A DNA stretch of 64,000 nucleotides from Sporanaerobacter acetigenes DSM 13106 (lineage in GTDB: Bacteria > Bacillota > Clostridia > Tissierellales > Sporanaerobacteraceae): NCBI RefSeq assembly GCF_900130025.1, contig NZ_FQXR01000006.1, forward strand, positions 62,001-126,000, read 5' to 3'. The notes below the pieces were generated by a model, which was given only the letters and a program-made list of their open reading frames with translations, was not told the origin of the DNA and searched no databases. Below, in pieces: positions 17,641 through 26,967 of the stretch. Made by a program: the position numbers and the translations under genes. Each line of letters opens with the position of its first letter. Position 1 is the stretch's first letter.

Positions 17641-18649
17641 ATTTGGATAGAACAAATCCATATTTAAAAGGATCTTCTGGATCTATAACTAATTGATTGA
17701 AACCTGTTACATAGGCCCTACCAGTTACTTCAGGAATAACTCCATTGTATTCCCCCACATTTGTTTCTTTCAAAACTTTTCCTTCAAAAGTAGTTCCAAT
17801 TATACTTTCATATACAAAAGGTTCATTTAATCCAATCTTATCTTTAGCATAGAGATAAGCTAGCTTTGCACTAGTTCCAGTACCACATGGAGAACGGTCA
17901 AATTGTCCCATACCAAATACCACAACATTTTTCAAGTCTGCACCTTCTTTTGAAGGTACATCATATATTTCAACTAAGTCCACAGTATTTATGTATGGCT
18001 TTTCTGGGTGGCAAATTTTTACTTCACTATTTAATATATCTCTTATAGCTAGTCCTATTTCTACAAGTTTATCTACATTGCTTAAATCAACATTCATTCC
18101 TAATTCTTTAGCATCTACCAATGCAAAGAAACTTCCTCCAAAAGAAATGTCTAATTTTATTCTTCCAACGCTAGGCACATCTATTTCTACATCTTCTTTA
18201 TATAAAAATGATGGCACATTAGTTATAGAAACTTCTTTAGCGCACCCATTCTCAACTTTCACTCTAGCTTTTATAAGTCCAGCAGGAGCTTCTAATGCTA
18301 TTTCAGTTATTGGCTCTACTACTTCAACCATTCCTGTATTTACAAGTACTGTAGAAACACCTATGGATCCATGACAACACATATTCAAATATCCTCCACC
18401 ATCCATAAATATTACTCCTAAATCTGCATCATCTCTTGTAGGTTGAGTTATGATTGCACCAAACATATCTTTATGTCCCCTTGGCTCATGCATTAGCATT
18501 GTCCTTATATGATCTAAATGTTCTTCTAAATATTTCTTTTTTTCGGACATATCCTTTCCTGGAATGACAGGAATTCCACCTACTACAACCCTAGTAGGTT
18601 CTCCTACTGTATGTGTATCTACAACATTTATGCTCTTAATAATCTCCAT
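17639..18649 (-). CDS. Proline racemase family protein, probably proline racemase
   Basis: Interconverts L- and D-proline by a two-cysteine, cofactor-free mechanism; D-proline is the substrate of proline reductase in Stickland fermenters. Both catalytic cysteines are visible in 336 residues: Cys91 in NMCCHG and Cys255 in DRSPCGTGTS; trans-3-hydroxyproline dehydratases lack the first one. SFGGSFFA (169-176) and the whole protein closely resemble the Clostridium sticklandii enzyme as I remember it, favouring proline over 4-hydroxyproline. The residue after Cys91 is Cys92 where Gly is usual. No proline reductase gene is in the window. 4-Hydroxyproline 2-epimerase is the main alternative. Confidence 0.87.
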   Translation of the reverse strand: MEIIKSINVVDTHTVGEPTRVVVGGIPVIPGKDMSEKKKYLEEHLDHIRTMLMHEPRGHKDMFGAIITQPTRDDADLGVIFMDGGGYLNMCCHGSIGVSTVLVNTGMVEVVEPITEIALEAPAGLIKARVKVENGCAKEVSITNVPSFLYKEDVEIDVPSVGRIKLDISFGGSFFALVDAKELGMNVDLSNVDKLVEIGLAIRDILNSEVKICHPEKPYINTVDLVEIYDVPSKEGADLKNVVVFGMGQFDRSPCGTGTSAKLAYLYAKDKIGLNEPFVYESIIGTTFEGKVLKETNVGEYNGVIPEVTGRAYVTGFNQLVIDPEDPFKYGFVLSK

Positions 18650-18786
18650 AGTTTACACTCTCCATTCTTGTCTTTTCCTAATATTCATCCTATAAAAATA
18701 CTTATCCTCAATTAAGTGAAGCAAAATCTATGCCAATATGAAATTCATCTGTATCCTCATCAAATAGCCATCCCTTTTACATCATA

Positions 18787-18824
18787 AAAACGAATTATGA
18801 TTATATATAGTCACAATTCGTTTT
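18787..18824 (-). terminator. Probable terminator of the alpha/beta-hydrolase gene
   Basis: A 14-bp stem with one mismatch (18787-18800 / 18811-18824; arms aaaacgaatt and aattcgtttt) in the gap between the hydrolase and the proline racemase. The rest of the 18650-18903 gap holds no convincing gene. Confidence 0.6.
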
Positions 18825-18903
18825 ATATCTTTTATTGCAGTTATTTTCAATACATATTCATGCCTAAATATAATCACAAGCCTATATTTAGACACATATT
18901 TAT

Positions 18904-19851
18904 CTATGCCTCTTCTTTTGCCCTTTCCATATGTTTTTGGGTCCAAGCAATAATATCTTCATACACTTCTTCTTTGTTTATTTCATTCAACACTTCATGT
19001 CTTGCATTTTGATAAAACTTATATGATATATCCTTTATACCTGCTTTTTTATAAGCTTCTATTGCTTGAAAAACTCCTTTAGTATTTCCTCCTACTGGAT
19101 CCTTTTCTCCTGAAATAAAGAAAATAGGCAAGTTCTTTGGTATCTTATCAAGATTTTCTTTTTTATACATTTCTTTTATTCCTGTCAACATATCATAGAA
19201 AAATCCTGCAGTAAATACTTCCCCACAATATTGGTCTCTTATATATTCATCCACTATTTGAGGGTCTCTTGTAAGCCAATCAAACTCTGTCCTATTGGGT
19301 TTAAATCCCTTGTTAAAGTTTCCAAAAGATAAATCATTTAATTTCTCACTTCTAGCTTTTCTTCCCTTTTCTTTTATTTCTTTCTTGGCAATCTTAAGCC
19401 CAATACTACCAGCAATCCCTGGATTTCCTCCAGTACCACTCAATATAGCTCCATCAATTTCTTCTCCAAAACGTTCAATATAACTCCTTGACAAAAAAGA
19501 ACCCATACTATGGCCTAGCAAAAATACAGGTATATTTTCATATTCTTCTTTTATAATATTTGTAAGAGTATGCATATCATTAACAACCTTGTCCCAGCCA
19601 TTTTCGTCAGCAAAATAACCAACCTTTTCTAAACTTCCTGCTGTTTTCCCATGACCTCTATGATCATTTCCATATACAACAAAACCTTTTTCAACTAACA
19701 CTTTAGCAAAGTCATCATATCTTTGTATGTGTTCTGCCATACCATGAGATAATTGAACTGCTGCTACAATAGGGCCATCATCAGGTTCCCATTTTTTACA
19801 ATAAACATCTAATTCCCCTTCAGATTTAAAAGTAAATTCTTTGGTCTTCAT
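18904..19851 (-). CDS. Alpha/beta-hydrolase, monoacylglycerol-lipase-like
   Basis: A 315-residue soluble serine hydrolase of the S33/hydrolase_4 group. The nucleophile Ser115 is in LLGHSMGSF; the oxyanion HG motif is QLSHGMAEH (residues 33-41); GNDHRGHGKT is the family loop; acid and base are probably in SGEKDPVGG and NARHEVLNE. Family members cleave monoacylglycerols or lysophospholipids, though peptidase and esterase activities occur. It is read in the same direction as the sigma54 activator upstream (46 bases apart) and the racemase downstream, but a functional link is not shown. Confidence 0.82.
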   Translation of the reverse strand: MKTKEFTFKSEGELDVYCKKWEPDDGPIVAAVQLSHGMAEHIQRYDDFAKVLVEKGFVVYGNDHRGHGKTAGSLEKVGYFADENGWDKVVNDMHTLTNIIKEEYENIPVFLLGHSMGSFLSRSYIERFGEEIDGAILSGTGGNPGIAGSIGLKIAKKEIKEKGRKARSEKLNDLSFGNFNKGFKPNRTEFDWLTRDPQIVDEYIRDQYCGEVFTAGFFYDMLTGIKEMYKKENLDKIPKNLPIFFISGEKDPVGGNTKGVFQAIEAYKKAGIKDISYKFYQNARHEVLNEINKEEVYEDIIAWTQKHMERAKEEA

Positions 19852-19897
19852 ATTTATCTCCCCTTTTTTCTTGTTAGTTAATTCTAATTATAACATA

Positions 19898-21643
19898 CTA
19901 GTCATCAATCCTGTATTTTTTTATTTTAGAATGAAGAGTGGTCCTTGGTATATTTAAAATTTTTGCAGCCTCCAGTTTGTTTCCAGATGTCATATCTAAT
20001 GCCTTTTTTATAAGATTTACTTCCAAATTCTTTACAGATTCATTTAAATCAAAGGAATTTATATTGTAATTTAAAAAACTGTCAAGATTTTTGGTGAATA
20101 TATATTTAGGCAAAAATTCACTTGTTATCACTTCTTCATTACACATAATAGCCATGTATTCTACAACATTCTTTAGTTCTCTTATATTTCCTTTCCAATC
20201 ATACTCCATAAGAATTTGAACTACTTCATTATCAATAGAAGGTATCTTTCTATTGTTTTCTTTGCAAAATTCCTTCAAAAAATAATCCACAAGAAGTACT
20301 ATATCTTCTTTCCTCTCTCTCAAAGGCGGAAGCTCTATTTCTACTACATTTATTCTATAATAAAGTTCCTCTCTAAATAATTCCTTATCTATAAGGTCTA
20401 ATAAATTCTTATTGGTAGCTGATACAACTCTGACATTTAAAGGTATATATTTTTCTCCTCCTACCTTTTTTATCTTCTTATCTTGGAGAACTCTCAATAG
20501 TTTGGCCTGCATGGATAATGGTAAATCTCCAATTTCATCTAAGAAAAGTGTTCCTTCATTGGCCAATTCAAAAAAACCAGCTTTACCTTCTCTTCTAGCA
20601 CCTGTAAAAGCTCCCCCCACATATCCGAAAAATTCACTTTCAAATAGTTCTGATGGTATAGCACTACAATTTACAGGTACAAAATTTCCCAAAACACCAC
20701 TACTGTAATGAATAGCCCTAGCAAATTCCTCTTTCCCCGTTCCACTTTCGCCTGTTAAAAGTATAGAAACATTAGAATTTGCAATTTGTTTTGCTATATT
20801 AATTTTTCCTTGTATCTTCTTGCTATTTCCTATTATTCTCTCAAAAGGATCTTTGGAATATTTTTTTATCTGTTTTTCTAATATTTTCAGTTGTTCTTTA
20901 GCTTTTTTTAGTTCACTTTGCAATTCTTCAACTTCACTGATATCTTTTTCAGTACTAACCACTCCATAAAGTTTTCCATCTATGATAATAGGTGAAGCAC
21001 TTATGATGACATGATATCCTTCTTTAGGTGAATAATATACATTTTTTACACTTTCTTTGGTATTTGAAATTTTTAAATCTATTGCATCAGGAAAATATTC
21101 CTCCAGATATTTACCTTTTAATTCATCCTCTTTAAAACCATACAATTTTTCTGCATTTTTGTTCCAAATAACTATTCTCCCTTTGTTATCCACAACACAT
21201 ATTGCTTCATGAATACTGTTGAAAATATGCTTTATTGCCAATTCTGCTTCTTCCACACCCTTGTAAAAATAATCTCTAATATGCTCTTCTCTTATGATTC
21301 CAACAATATTTCCATTTTCAACTACAGGAAGTCTTCCAATTTTATTTTCTAACATTATAGCCCTGCAATTAGATAAGGATTCATTAGGATTAACCCACAG
21401 TACATTTCTTTTCATGAAATCATTTAATTTAATTTTGGAAATATCCGCTCTAACAAATTTATACACATCCGCCATAGTGATAACACTCTTTATTTTTTTA
21501 TCATCATCACAAATAAGAACTTCTTTTTTTACATTATGAATTAAATAATCTATTATGGAATTCATTTCATCTTTTTCATTAGCTATAAAAATATCATAGC
21601 TCATTACATCTGCTACAGGAACACTATATGACTGAAGGAACAT
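19898..21643 (-). CDS. Sigma54-dependent transcriptional activator with CBS and PAS domains
   Basis: An enhancer-binding activator of 581 residues. Order: two CBS motifs (about 10-130; VADVMSYDIFIANE and GRLPVVENGNIVGII), a PAS domain (about 138-250; NKNAEKLYGFKEDEL), the AAA+ sigma54 domain (about 285-510; Walker A GESGTGKEEFA, the sigma54-contact loop GAFTGA, Walker B LFLDEIGDLP) and a Fis-type HTH (about 540-580; KLEAAKILNIPRTTLHSKIK). This layout is as I recall PrdR, the activator of proline reductase genes in Clostridioides difficile; with a proline racemase two genes downstream, a proline-linked role is a reasonable inference. I found no -24/-12 promoter (TGGCAC-N5-TTGC) in the intergenic regions I checked here. 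Confidence 0.9.
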   Translation of the reverse strand: MFLQSYSVPVADVMSYDIFIANEKDEMNSIIDYLIHNVKKEVLICDDDKKIKSVITMADVYKFVRADISKIKLNDFMKRNVLWVNPNESLSNCRAIMLENKIGRLPVVENGNIVGIIREEHIRDYFYKGVEEAELAIKHIFNSIHEAICVVDNKGRIVIWNKNAEKLYGFKEDELKGKYLEEYFPDAIDLKISNTKESVKNVYYSPKEGYHVIISASPIIIDGKLYGVVSTEKDISEVEELQSELKKAKEQLKILEKQIKKYSKDPFERIIGNSKKIQGKINIAKQIANSNVSILLTGESGTGKEEFARAIHYSSGVLGNFVPVNCSAIPSELFESEFFGYVGGAFTGARREGKAGFFELANEGTLFLDEIGDLPLSMQAKLLRVLQDKKIKKVGGEKYIPLNVRVVSATNKNLLDLIDKELFREELYYRINVVEIELPPLRERKEDIVLLVDYFLKEFCKENNRKIPSIDNEVVQILMEYDWKGNIRELKNVVEYMAIMCNEEVITSEFLPKYIFTKNLDSFLNYNINSFDLNESVKNLEVNLIKKALDMTSGNKLEAAKILNIPRTTLHSKIKKYRIDD

Positions 21644-21783
21644 ATAAACACCTCACTTTGCTCTCTATAAATATTAGTCTACTATATTTAATTTATTATA
21701 GCAATTTTTATATATTTTTTGAAAAAATAGAAATACTATATATTGAAAGCAACTTCTACAAGAAGGGAGGAAAAAATACTAGT

Positions 21784-21861
21784 ATGGCAAAAGATAAAAA
21801 CAACAAAGAATCAAACAAGAAGAACAAAAGCAATAAAGACAAAAACAAAGAAGAAGGTTAA
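21784..21861 (+). CDS. Possible Lys/Asn-rich 25-residue peptide
   Basis: A short frame, ATG to TAA, encoding 25 residues of which most are Lys, Asn, Glu, Asp or Ser (MAKDKNNKESNKK...). An AAGGGAGG ribosome site lies upstream, though 13 bases from the ATG is a long spacing. It is followed at once by a strong terminator, as a real short transcript would be. No known family recognised; it could also be a non-coding leader. Confidence 0.45.
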   Translation: MAKDKNNKESNKKNKSNKDKNKEEG

Positions 21862-21892
21862 ATAAACCTCAGGCAATGCCTGAGGTTTATTT
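21860..21892. terminator. Bidirectional terminator
   Basis: A perfect 15-bp stem aaataaacctcaggc / gcctgaggtttattt (21860-21874 and 21878-21892), loop aat. Serves the small peptide frame on one strand and the Xaa-Pro peptidase on the other. Confidence 0.92.
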
Positions 21893-21905
21893 ATATAAGC
21901 ATGTT

Positions 21906-22973
21906 TTATAATATTATCAACTCTTTTGGTGAATGAGTAATGATTTCTACTCCATCTTTTTTTACAACTACACTATCTTCAATCCTCACTCCGCCCCAAT
22001 CTGGAATATATATACCTGGTTCTACTGTAACAACGCTATTTTCCGCTAAAACTCTGTCACAGTTCACACCCATAAATGGTATCTCATGAAGTTCCAATCC
22101 CACTCCATGACCTAGTCCATGACCAAAATATTCATTATATTCGCCCATGATTTTTCGTACTTCTGTATCTGCTTCTTTTCCAGATATTCCACTTCTAAGC
22201 ACATCTAATCCTCTTTGTTGTGCAGCCTTTACAATATTGTATATTTTTACTTGTTTTTCATTTGCCTCCCCAACTACAACAGTTCTAGTCATGTCGGAAC
22301 GATATCCTTTATATAGTGCACCAAAATCTATAGTTATAAAATCTCCATTTTCTATTTTTTTATCTGAAGGTTGTCCATGAGGAAGAGAAGTCTTCTTTCC
22401 TGAAATAAATATGGTATCAAAGCTTACACCTTCTGCTCCAGCTTTTCTCATATAATACTCCAATTCCAGTGCAAGTTCCATTTCTGTCATTCCAACTTTT
22501 ATGACTTTAAGTATTTTCTCAAAAGCCTCATCAGCAAAGTCACAAGCCTTCTTTATATATTCTATTTCTTCTTCATCCTTAACAACCCTTATTTCTTCCA
22601 CTAAATAAGATGTTGGAACTAATTCCACATTTGATATGCTTTCTTTTAAACTTTCATACATATCAAAATTCATATATTCTCTTTCAAATCCTATCCTCTT
22701 AACTCCATCCTTTTTAGCCAAATCTTTAACTGTTTCAACAAGTGATTTGAAAGGGTTTCCCCATCTTATGACTTCAAATCCCTTACATTGGCTTTGAGCT
22801 TGTTCTGTATATCTTGAATCAGTTATAAAATAATTATTTTTACTTGTTATGAATACAAAGGAATCAGAACCTGTAAATCTACTTATATATCTCACATTTG
22901 GCTCTGTAAGTAAAAACAATCCATCAATATTGTTTTTATTCATTTGCTCATGTAATTTTTCTATTCTAGTCAT
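21906..22973 (-). CDS. Xaa-Pro peptidase (M24 prolidase/aminopeptidase P family)
   Basis: A cytoplasmic metallopeptidase that cleaves peptide bonds next to proline or hydroxyproline. All five M24 metal ligands are visible in 355 residues: Asp216 (TIDFGAL), Asp227 (SDMTRT), His289 (GHGLGHGVG), Glu318 (TVEPGIY) and Glu332 (RIEDSV). An N-terminal creatinase-like domain (1-130) precedes the catalytic part; the length fits the YqhT/PepQ group. It follows P5C dehydrogenase by 56 bases in the same direction, with a GAAGGTGA ribosome site. The context implies release of hydroxyproline or proline from imported dipeptides. Whether it acts as dipeptidase or aminopeptidase is not decidable by eye. Confidence 0.9.
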   Translation of the reverse strand: MTRIEKLHEQMNKNNIDGLFLLTEPNVRYISRFTGSDSFVFITSKNNYFITDSRYTEQAQSQCKGFEVIRWGNPFKSLVETVKDLAKKDGVKRIGFEREYMNFDMYESLKESISNVELVPTSYLVEEIRVVKDEEEIEYIKKACDFADEAFEKILKVIKVGMTEMELALELEYYMRKAGAEGVSFDTIFISGKKTSLPHGQPSDKKIENGDFITIDFGALYKGYRSDMTRTVVVGEANEKQVKIYNIVKAAQQRGLDVLRSGISGKEADTEVRKIMGEYNEYFGHGLGHGVGLELHEIPFMGVNCDRVLAENSVVTVEPGIYIPDWGGVRIEDSVVVKKDGVEIITHSPKELIIL

Positions 22974-23029
22974 AAAATCACCTTCCTCTACTATATTCTA
23001 ACACTTTGACAGGAGAATTAAAGTGTTTT

Positions 23030-24577
23030 TTAAAGTCTTTCAGCTACAGATTTGATTTCCATAAACAACAATAGATAATCTTCTCCTCCTGCTTTAGAAC
23101 AAGTACCAGACAATTTAAATCCACCAAATGGTTGAACCCCTACCAAAGCCCCAGTACACTTTCTATTTAAATATAAATTTCCTACATGAAATTCCCTTTT
23201 TGCTTTTTCAAGCTTCTGCCTGTTATTTGAATAAACAGCCCCAGTCAAACCATAATCAGTATCATTTGCAATATTTAATGCACAATCAAAATTATCTACT
23301 TTAATCACAGAAAGAACAGGCCCAAAAATTTCTTCTTGAGAAATTCTTGCATCTGGGGACACATCAACTATTATAGTAGGTTCTATAAAATATCCGCTTT
23401 CTCCACATTTGTTCCCTCCAAAACATATTTTGCCTTCATTTCTTCCTATTTCAATATATGTTAATATTTTTTCATAAGCATTTTCATCAATTACAGCACC
23501 AAAATTTGTATCAAATTTTCTAGTTGGACCAATTTTTAATTTTTTAGTTTTTTCTACTATCTTATCTATCATTTCATCATATATATCTTCGACAATAATT
23601 GCCCTGGAACATGCAGAACATTTTTGCCCTTGGAATCCAAAAGCAGATGCTACTATTCCTTCTGCCGCTGCATCTAAGTCAGCTTCATTATCAACTATTA
23701 TTGTATCTTTTCCTCCCATTTCAGCTATTACACGTTTGATACATTTTTGACCATCTTTTATATCTGAAGCCATCTTAGAAATATTTAATCCTACATCTTT
23801 TGATCCAGTAAAATTGATAAATCTAGTCTTTGGATGAGAAACCAAATAATTTCCAACACTTTCTCCTGGACCAGGCAAATAATTTATTACACCATCAGGT
23901 AATTTAATTTCATCCCATATTTCCATAAATTTAGCTGCTACAACAGGAGTAGAACTAGAAGGCTTTATGACAACAGTATTTCCTGTAACTATTGAAGCCG
24001 CTGTCATTCCCGTTAAAATAGCTAGTGGAAAATTCCAAGGTGCTATTACAATCCCCACTCCCATTGGAATATAGTAGCATTCATTTATCTCACCAGGAAA
24101 ACTTCCTACATCCATACCCTTTGCGAATTTAAGCATTTGTCTTCCATAATACTCTAAAAAATCAATTGCTTCAGCTACATCTGCATCAGCCTCAATCCAT
24201 GTTTTACCTGCTTCTTCTACCAACAATGCAGAAAAATCAAATTTTTTCCTTCTCATAATAGCAGCAGCCTTAAATAAATAATTTGCTCTCTCTTTTGGAC
24301 ATACATTTTTCCACATTTCAAAAGCCTCTAGTGCTGAACACATGCTCTTATCTGCCAATTCTTCATTCCCTTTACTGACAATTCCTATGATTTCTTTAAA
24401 ATTGCATGGATTGTATGATGTTATTTTTTCATCAGTATAAATTTTTTCCCCACCAATTATAAGTGGATATTCTTTACCTTTTTCAACATCCAGTTTTTTA
24501 AATGCTTCCTCCATCTTATCTATGTTTTCTTGTTTAGTAAAATCTATCAAAGGTTCATTTTTAAACTTTTCCAACAT
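23030..24577 (-). CDS. rocA: 1-Pyrroline-5-carboxylate / glutamate semialdehyde dehydrogenase
   Basis: Oxidises P5C (as glutamate semialdehyde) to L-glutamate with NAD. The protein aligns along its whole length with RocA-type enzymes, including the N-terminal EPLIDFT segment, [43 protein letters not shown], the general base Glu in AEMGGKD and the catalytic Cys in [12 protein letters not shown] (Glu289 and Cys323 if counted from GTG 24586). I choose ATG 24577 (515 residues) because GAGGTG lies six bases before it; the GTG at 24586 is part of that ribosome site. It lies 24 bases after the glycyl radical enzyme gene, so it acts on that enzyme's product. Confidence 0.93.
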   Translation of the reverse strand: [515 protein letters not shown]

Positions 24578-24601
24578 AATTATCACCTCATTAAATTTTT
24601 A

Positions 24602-26962
24602 TTAAAAACTATCATGTTCAGTACGTTTGATTATTTCATTTTGCAAAGACTCATTTAAATCGCAGAAATAATCACTATAACCTGCTACCCTTACAATTAA
24701 ATCTCTATATTTTTCTGGTTCTTTCTGAGCTTTTCTCAAAGTTTCAGCATCTACAACATTAAATTGTATATGATGACCTCCCATTTTAAAATAAGCTCTA
24801 ACTAGATGCAATAAATTCTCAATACCCTTATCATCTTCTAACAATTTTGGTGTGAATTTTTGATTGAGCAAAGTACCTCCTGTTTTCGCATGATCCATTT
24901 TCCCTGCTGATTTTATAACAGATGTTGGACCATATTCATCTCTTCCCTGTACAGGTGAAATTCCTTCAGAAAGAGGCTCTTTAGCTTTTCTTCCATCTGC
25001 AGTTGCACCAATTACTGAACCAAAATAAACATGGCAAGTCGTAGGAAGCATATTTATTCTATAAAAACCTCCCTTCATGTTTTTTCTTCCATTAACTGAA
25101 TTATAGAACATATCAAATACTGTCTTCATTATATTATCTGAATAATCATCATCATTCCCATATTTATGAGGAGCATTTACAAATTTAAGTCGTAAATCTT
25201 CATAACCATCAAAATTTGATTTTAAAACCTCTAGTAATTTTTCCATAGAAATATATTTTTTATCATATACATTATATTTTATTGAAGATAGACTATCAGT
25301 TATAGTGCCAATTCCTACACCTTGTATATAATTTGTATTGTATCTAGCGCCACCTTCGTTATAGTCCATCCCTTTTTTTATACAATCATCTATTATGGTA
25401 GATAAAAATGGAGAAGGCATGTATTTGGCATACAATTTTTCTATGATATTATTTCCCTTGATTTTTACATCAATAAAATAATTTAGTTGTTTTTCAAAAG
25501 CTTCCATCAATTCTTCAAAGCTTTCAAATTTTCTTGAATCTTTAGTTTCTATGCCTATTTTCTTTCCAGTATTAGGATCTATGCCATTGTTCAAGGTTAT
25601 TTCTAAGACTTTATTTAAATTGAAATATCCTGTAAGTATATAAGCTTCCTTCCCAAAAGCTCCAGTTTCTACACAACCACTAGTGCCACCGCATCGAGCA
25701 TCTTCTACAGTCTTTCCCTGTATGAGCATTTCTTCAACAACTGCATCTGCGTTAAATATAGAAGGCTGACCCCATCCCTTTTTTACTATATTGAGAGCTC
25801 TTCTTAAAAATTTATCTGGATTTCTTTGACTCAATTGAATATTGGAACTTGGCTGCAACAATCTCATTTCATCTATAACATCCAAGACCATATAAGTTAC
25901 ATCATTTACTCCATCTGAGCCATCAGCTTTTAGTCCTCCACTATTTATGTTTGCAAAGTCTGTATATGTTCCACTTTCCTCTAAAGTAACTCCTACCTTT
26001 GGAGGCGCTGGATGATTGTTGAATTTCACCCAAAAACATTGAAGTAATTCTTCAGCTTCTTCTTTTGTTATTCTTCCTTCTTCAATGTCTTTCTTATAAA
26101 ATGGGTACAAATGCTGATCTAATCTTCCCGGATTAAAAGCATCCCAAGTATTAAGTTCTGTAATAACTCCAATATGGACAAACCAATACATTTGAAGAGC
26201 CTCCCAAAATGTTCTTGGTTTATATGCTGGTACATGAAGACATGTTTCCGATATCTTTAAAAGTTCTTGTTGTCTCTTGACATCCACTTCATTTTCTGCC
26301 ATTTTTTTTGCTTCTTCAGCATATCTATTTGCATATTCTATTATCGCATCGCAACAGATTGCCATAGCTTTTAACTCTTCTTGTTTTTCATAAGCTTTTT
26401 CATCATTGTAATAATCTATTGCTGACAAACTATTTGATATTTCTTCTTTGATCTCTAAAAAGCCTTTTTCATATATTTTCCCATCAGCTGTAGTATGTCC
26501 TGGAGCTCTCTGTTCCATAAATTCAGTAAAAACACCCGCTTCATAGCAATCTTTCCACTCTTGTGACATTTGTTCAAAAATTCTGTCTCTTATGCTTATA
26601 CCTTTCCAGTAGGGAATAATTTGTTCTCTTTGAGTTTTCATTACCTCTTCAGATACATCAAAAGAAATTTTTTCTCTATCATTTATCATTTTGAGATCTT
26701 CTAAAGTATGGCAACACAATTCTGGATAAGTTGGTGTTCCTTTAGGTTTTTCTCCTCTTTCTCCTACAATTAATTCTTTTTCATTTATACAAATAGCCCT
26801 TTCTTCCATCAATGCCTTAAAAGTTAAAGCTCTCAACACAGGTGTGGATATCTTCCCAAAATATTCCTTATAAGTATCTGTAACTATTTTAGCTCTCTCA
26901 ATAGAAATAAAAGGCCTTGCATTGAGACTATTCTCTCTTAAAATTTTTACCCTTTCATTCAT
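24602..26962 (-). CDS. hypD: Glycyl radical enzyme, trans-4-hydroxy-L-proline dehydratase
   Basis: Dehydrates trans-4-hydroxy-L-proline to (S)-1-pyrroline-5-carboxylate by radical chemistry under anaerobic conditions. The 786 residues hold the thiyl Cys430 and Glu432 (GGTSGCVE) and the radical Gly761 (RVAGYSDYF). Active-site residues I recall from the C. difficile HypD structure all appear at a constant offset of four: Phe148, His156, Asp274, Ser330, Phe336, Cys430, Glu432, Tyr446, Thr641, Gly761. Glycerol, choline and benzylsuccinate enzymes differ at these sites. It lies 5 bases after its activase, with an AGGAGG ribosome site, and before P5C dehydrogenase. The name must not be confused with the hydrogenase maturation gene hypD. 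Confidence 0.92.
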   Translation of the reverse strand: MNERVKILRENSLNARPFISIERAKIVTDTYKEYFGKISTPVLRALTFKALMEERAICINEKELIVGERGEKPKGTPTYPELCCHTLEDLKMINDREKISFDVSEEVMKTQREQIIPYWKGISIRDRIFEQMSQEWKDCYEAGVFTEFMEQRAPGHTTADGKIYEKGFLEIKEEISNSLSAIDYYNDEKAYEKQEELKAMAICCDAIIEYANRYAEEAKKMAENEVDVKRQQELLKISETCLHVPAYKPRTFWEALQMYWFVHIGVITELNTWDAFNPGRLDQHLYPFYKKDIEEGRITKEEAEELLQCFWVKFNNHPAPPKVGVTLEESGTYTDFANINSGGLKADGSDGVNDVTYMVLDVIDEMRLLQPSSNIQLSQRNPDKFLRRALNIVKKGWGQPSIFNADAVVEEMLIQGKTVEDARCGGTSGCVETGAFGKEAYILTGYFNLNKVLEITLNNGIDPNTGKKIGIETKDSRKFESFEELMEAFEKQLNYFIDVKIKGNNIIEKLYAKYMPSPFLSTIIDDCIKKGMDYNEGGARYNTNYIQGVGIGTITDSLSSIKYNVYDKKYISMEKLLEVLKSNFDGYEDLRLKFVNAPHKYGNDDDYSDNIMKTVFDMFYNSVNGRKNMKGGFYRINMLPTTCHVYFGSVIGATADGRKAKEPLSEGISPVQGRDEYGPTSVIKSAGKMDHAKTGGTLLNQKFTPKLLEDDKGIENLLHLVRAYFKMGGHHIQFNVVDAETLRKAQKEPEKYRDLIVRVAGYSDYFCDLNESLQNEIIKRTEHDSF

Positions 26963-26967
26963 GCTTA

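Noticed and set aside
18708-18776. A 22-codon open stretch on the minus strand (KGWLFDEDTDEFHIGIDF...) between two stops
   Set aside because: It looks protein-like in composition, possibly the tail of a lost gene, but has no start codon, no ribosome site and no family I recognise.
22974-23029. Small hairpin between rocA and the Xaa-Pro peptidase gene
   Set aside because: The arms aacacttt / aaagtgtt pair, but no T tract follows in the direction of transcription, so I do not call a terminator.
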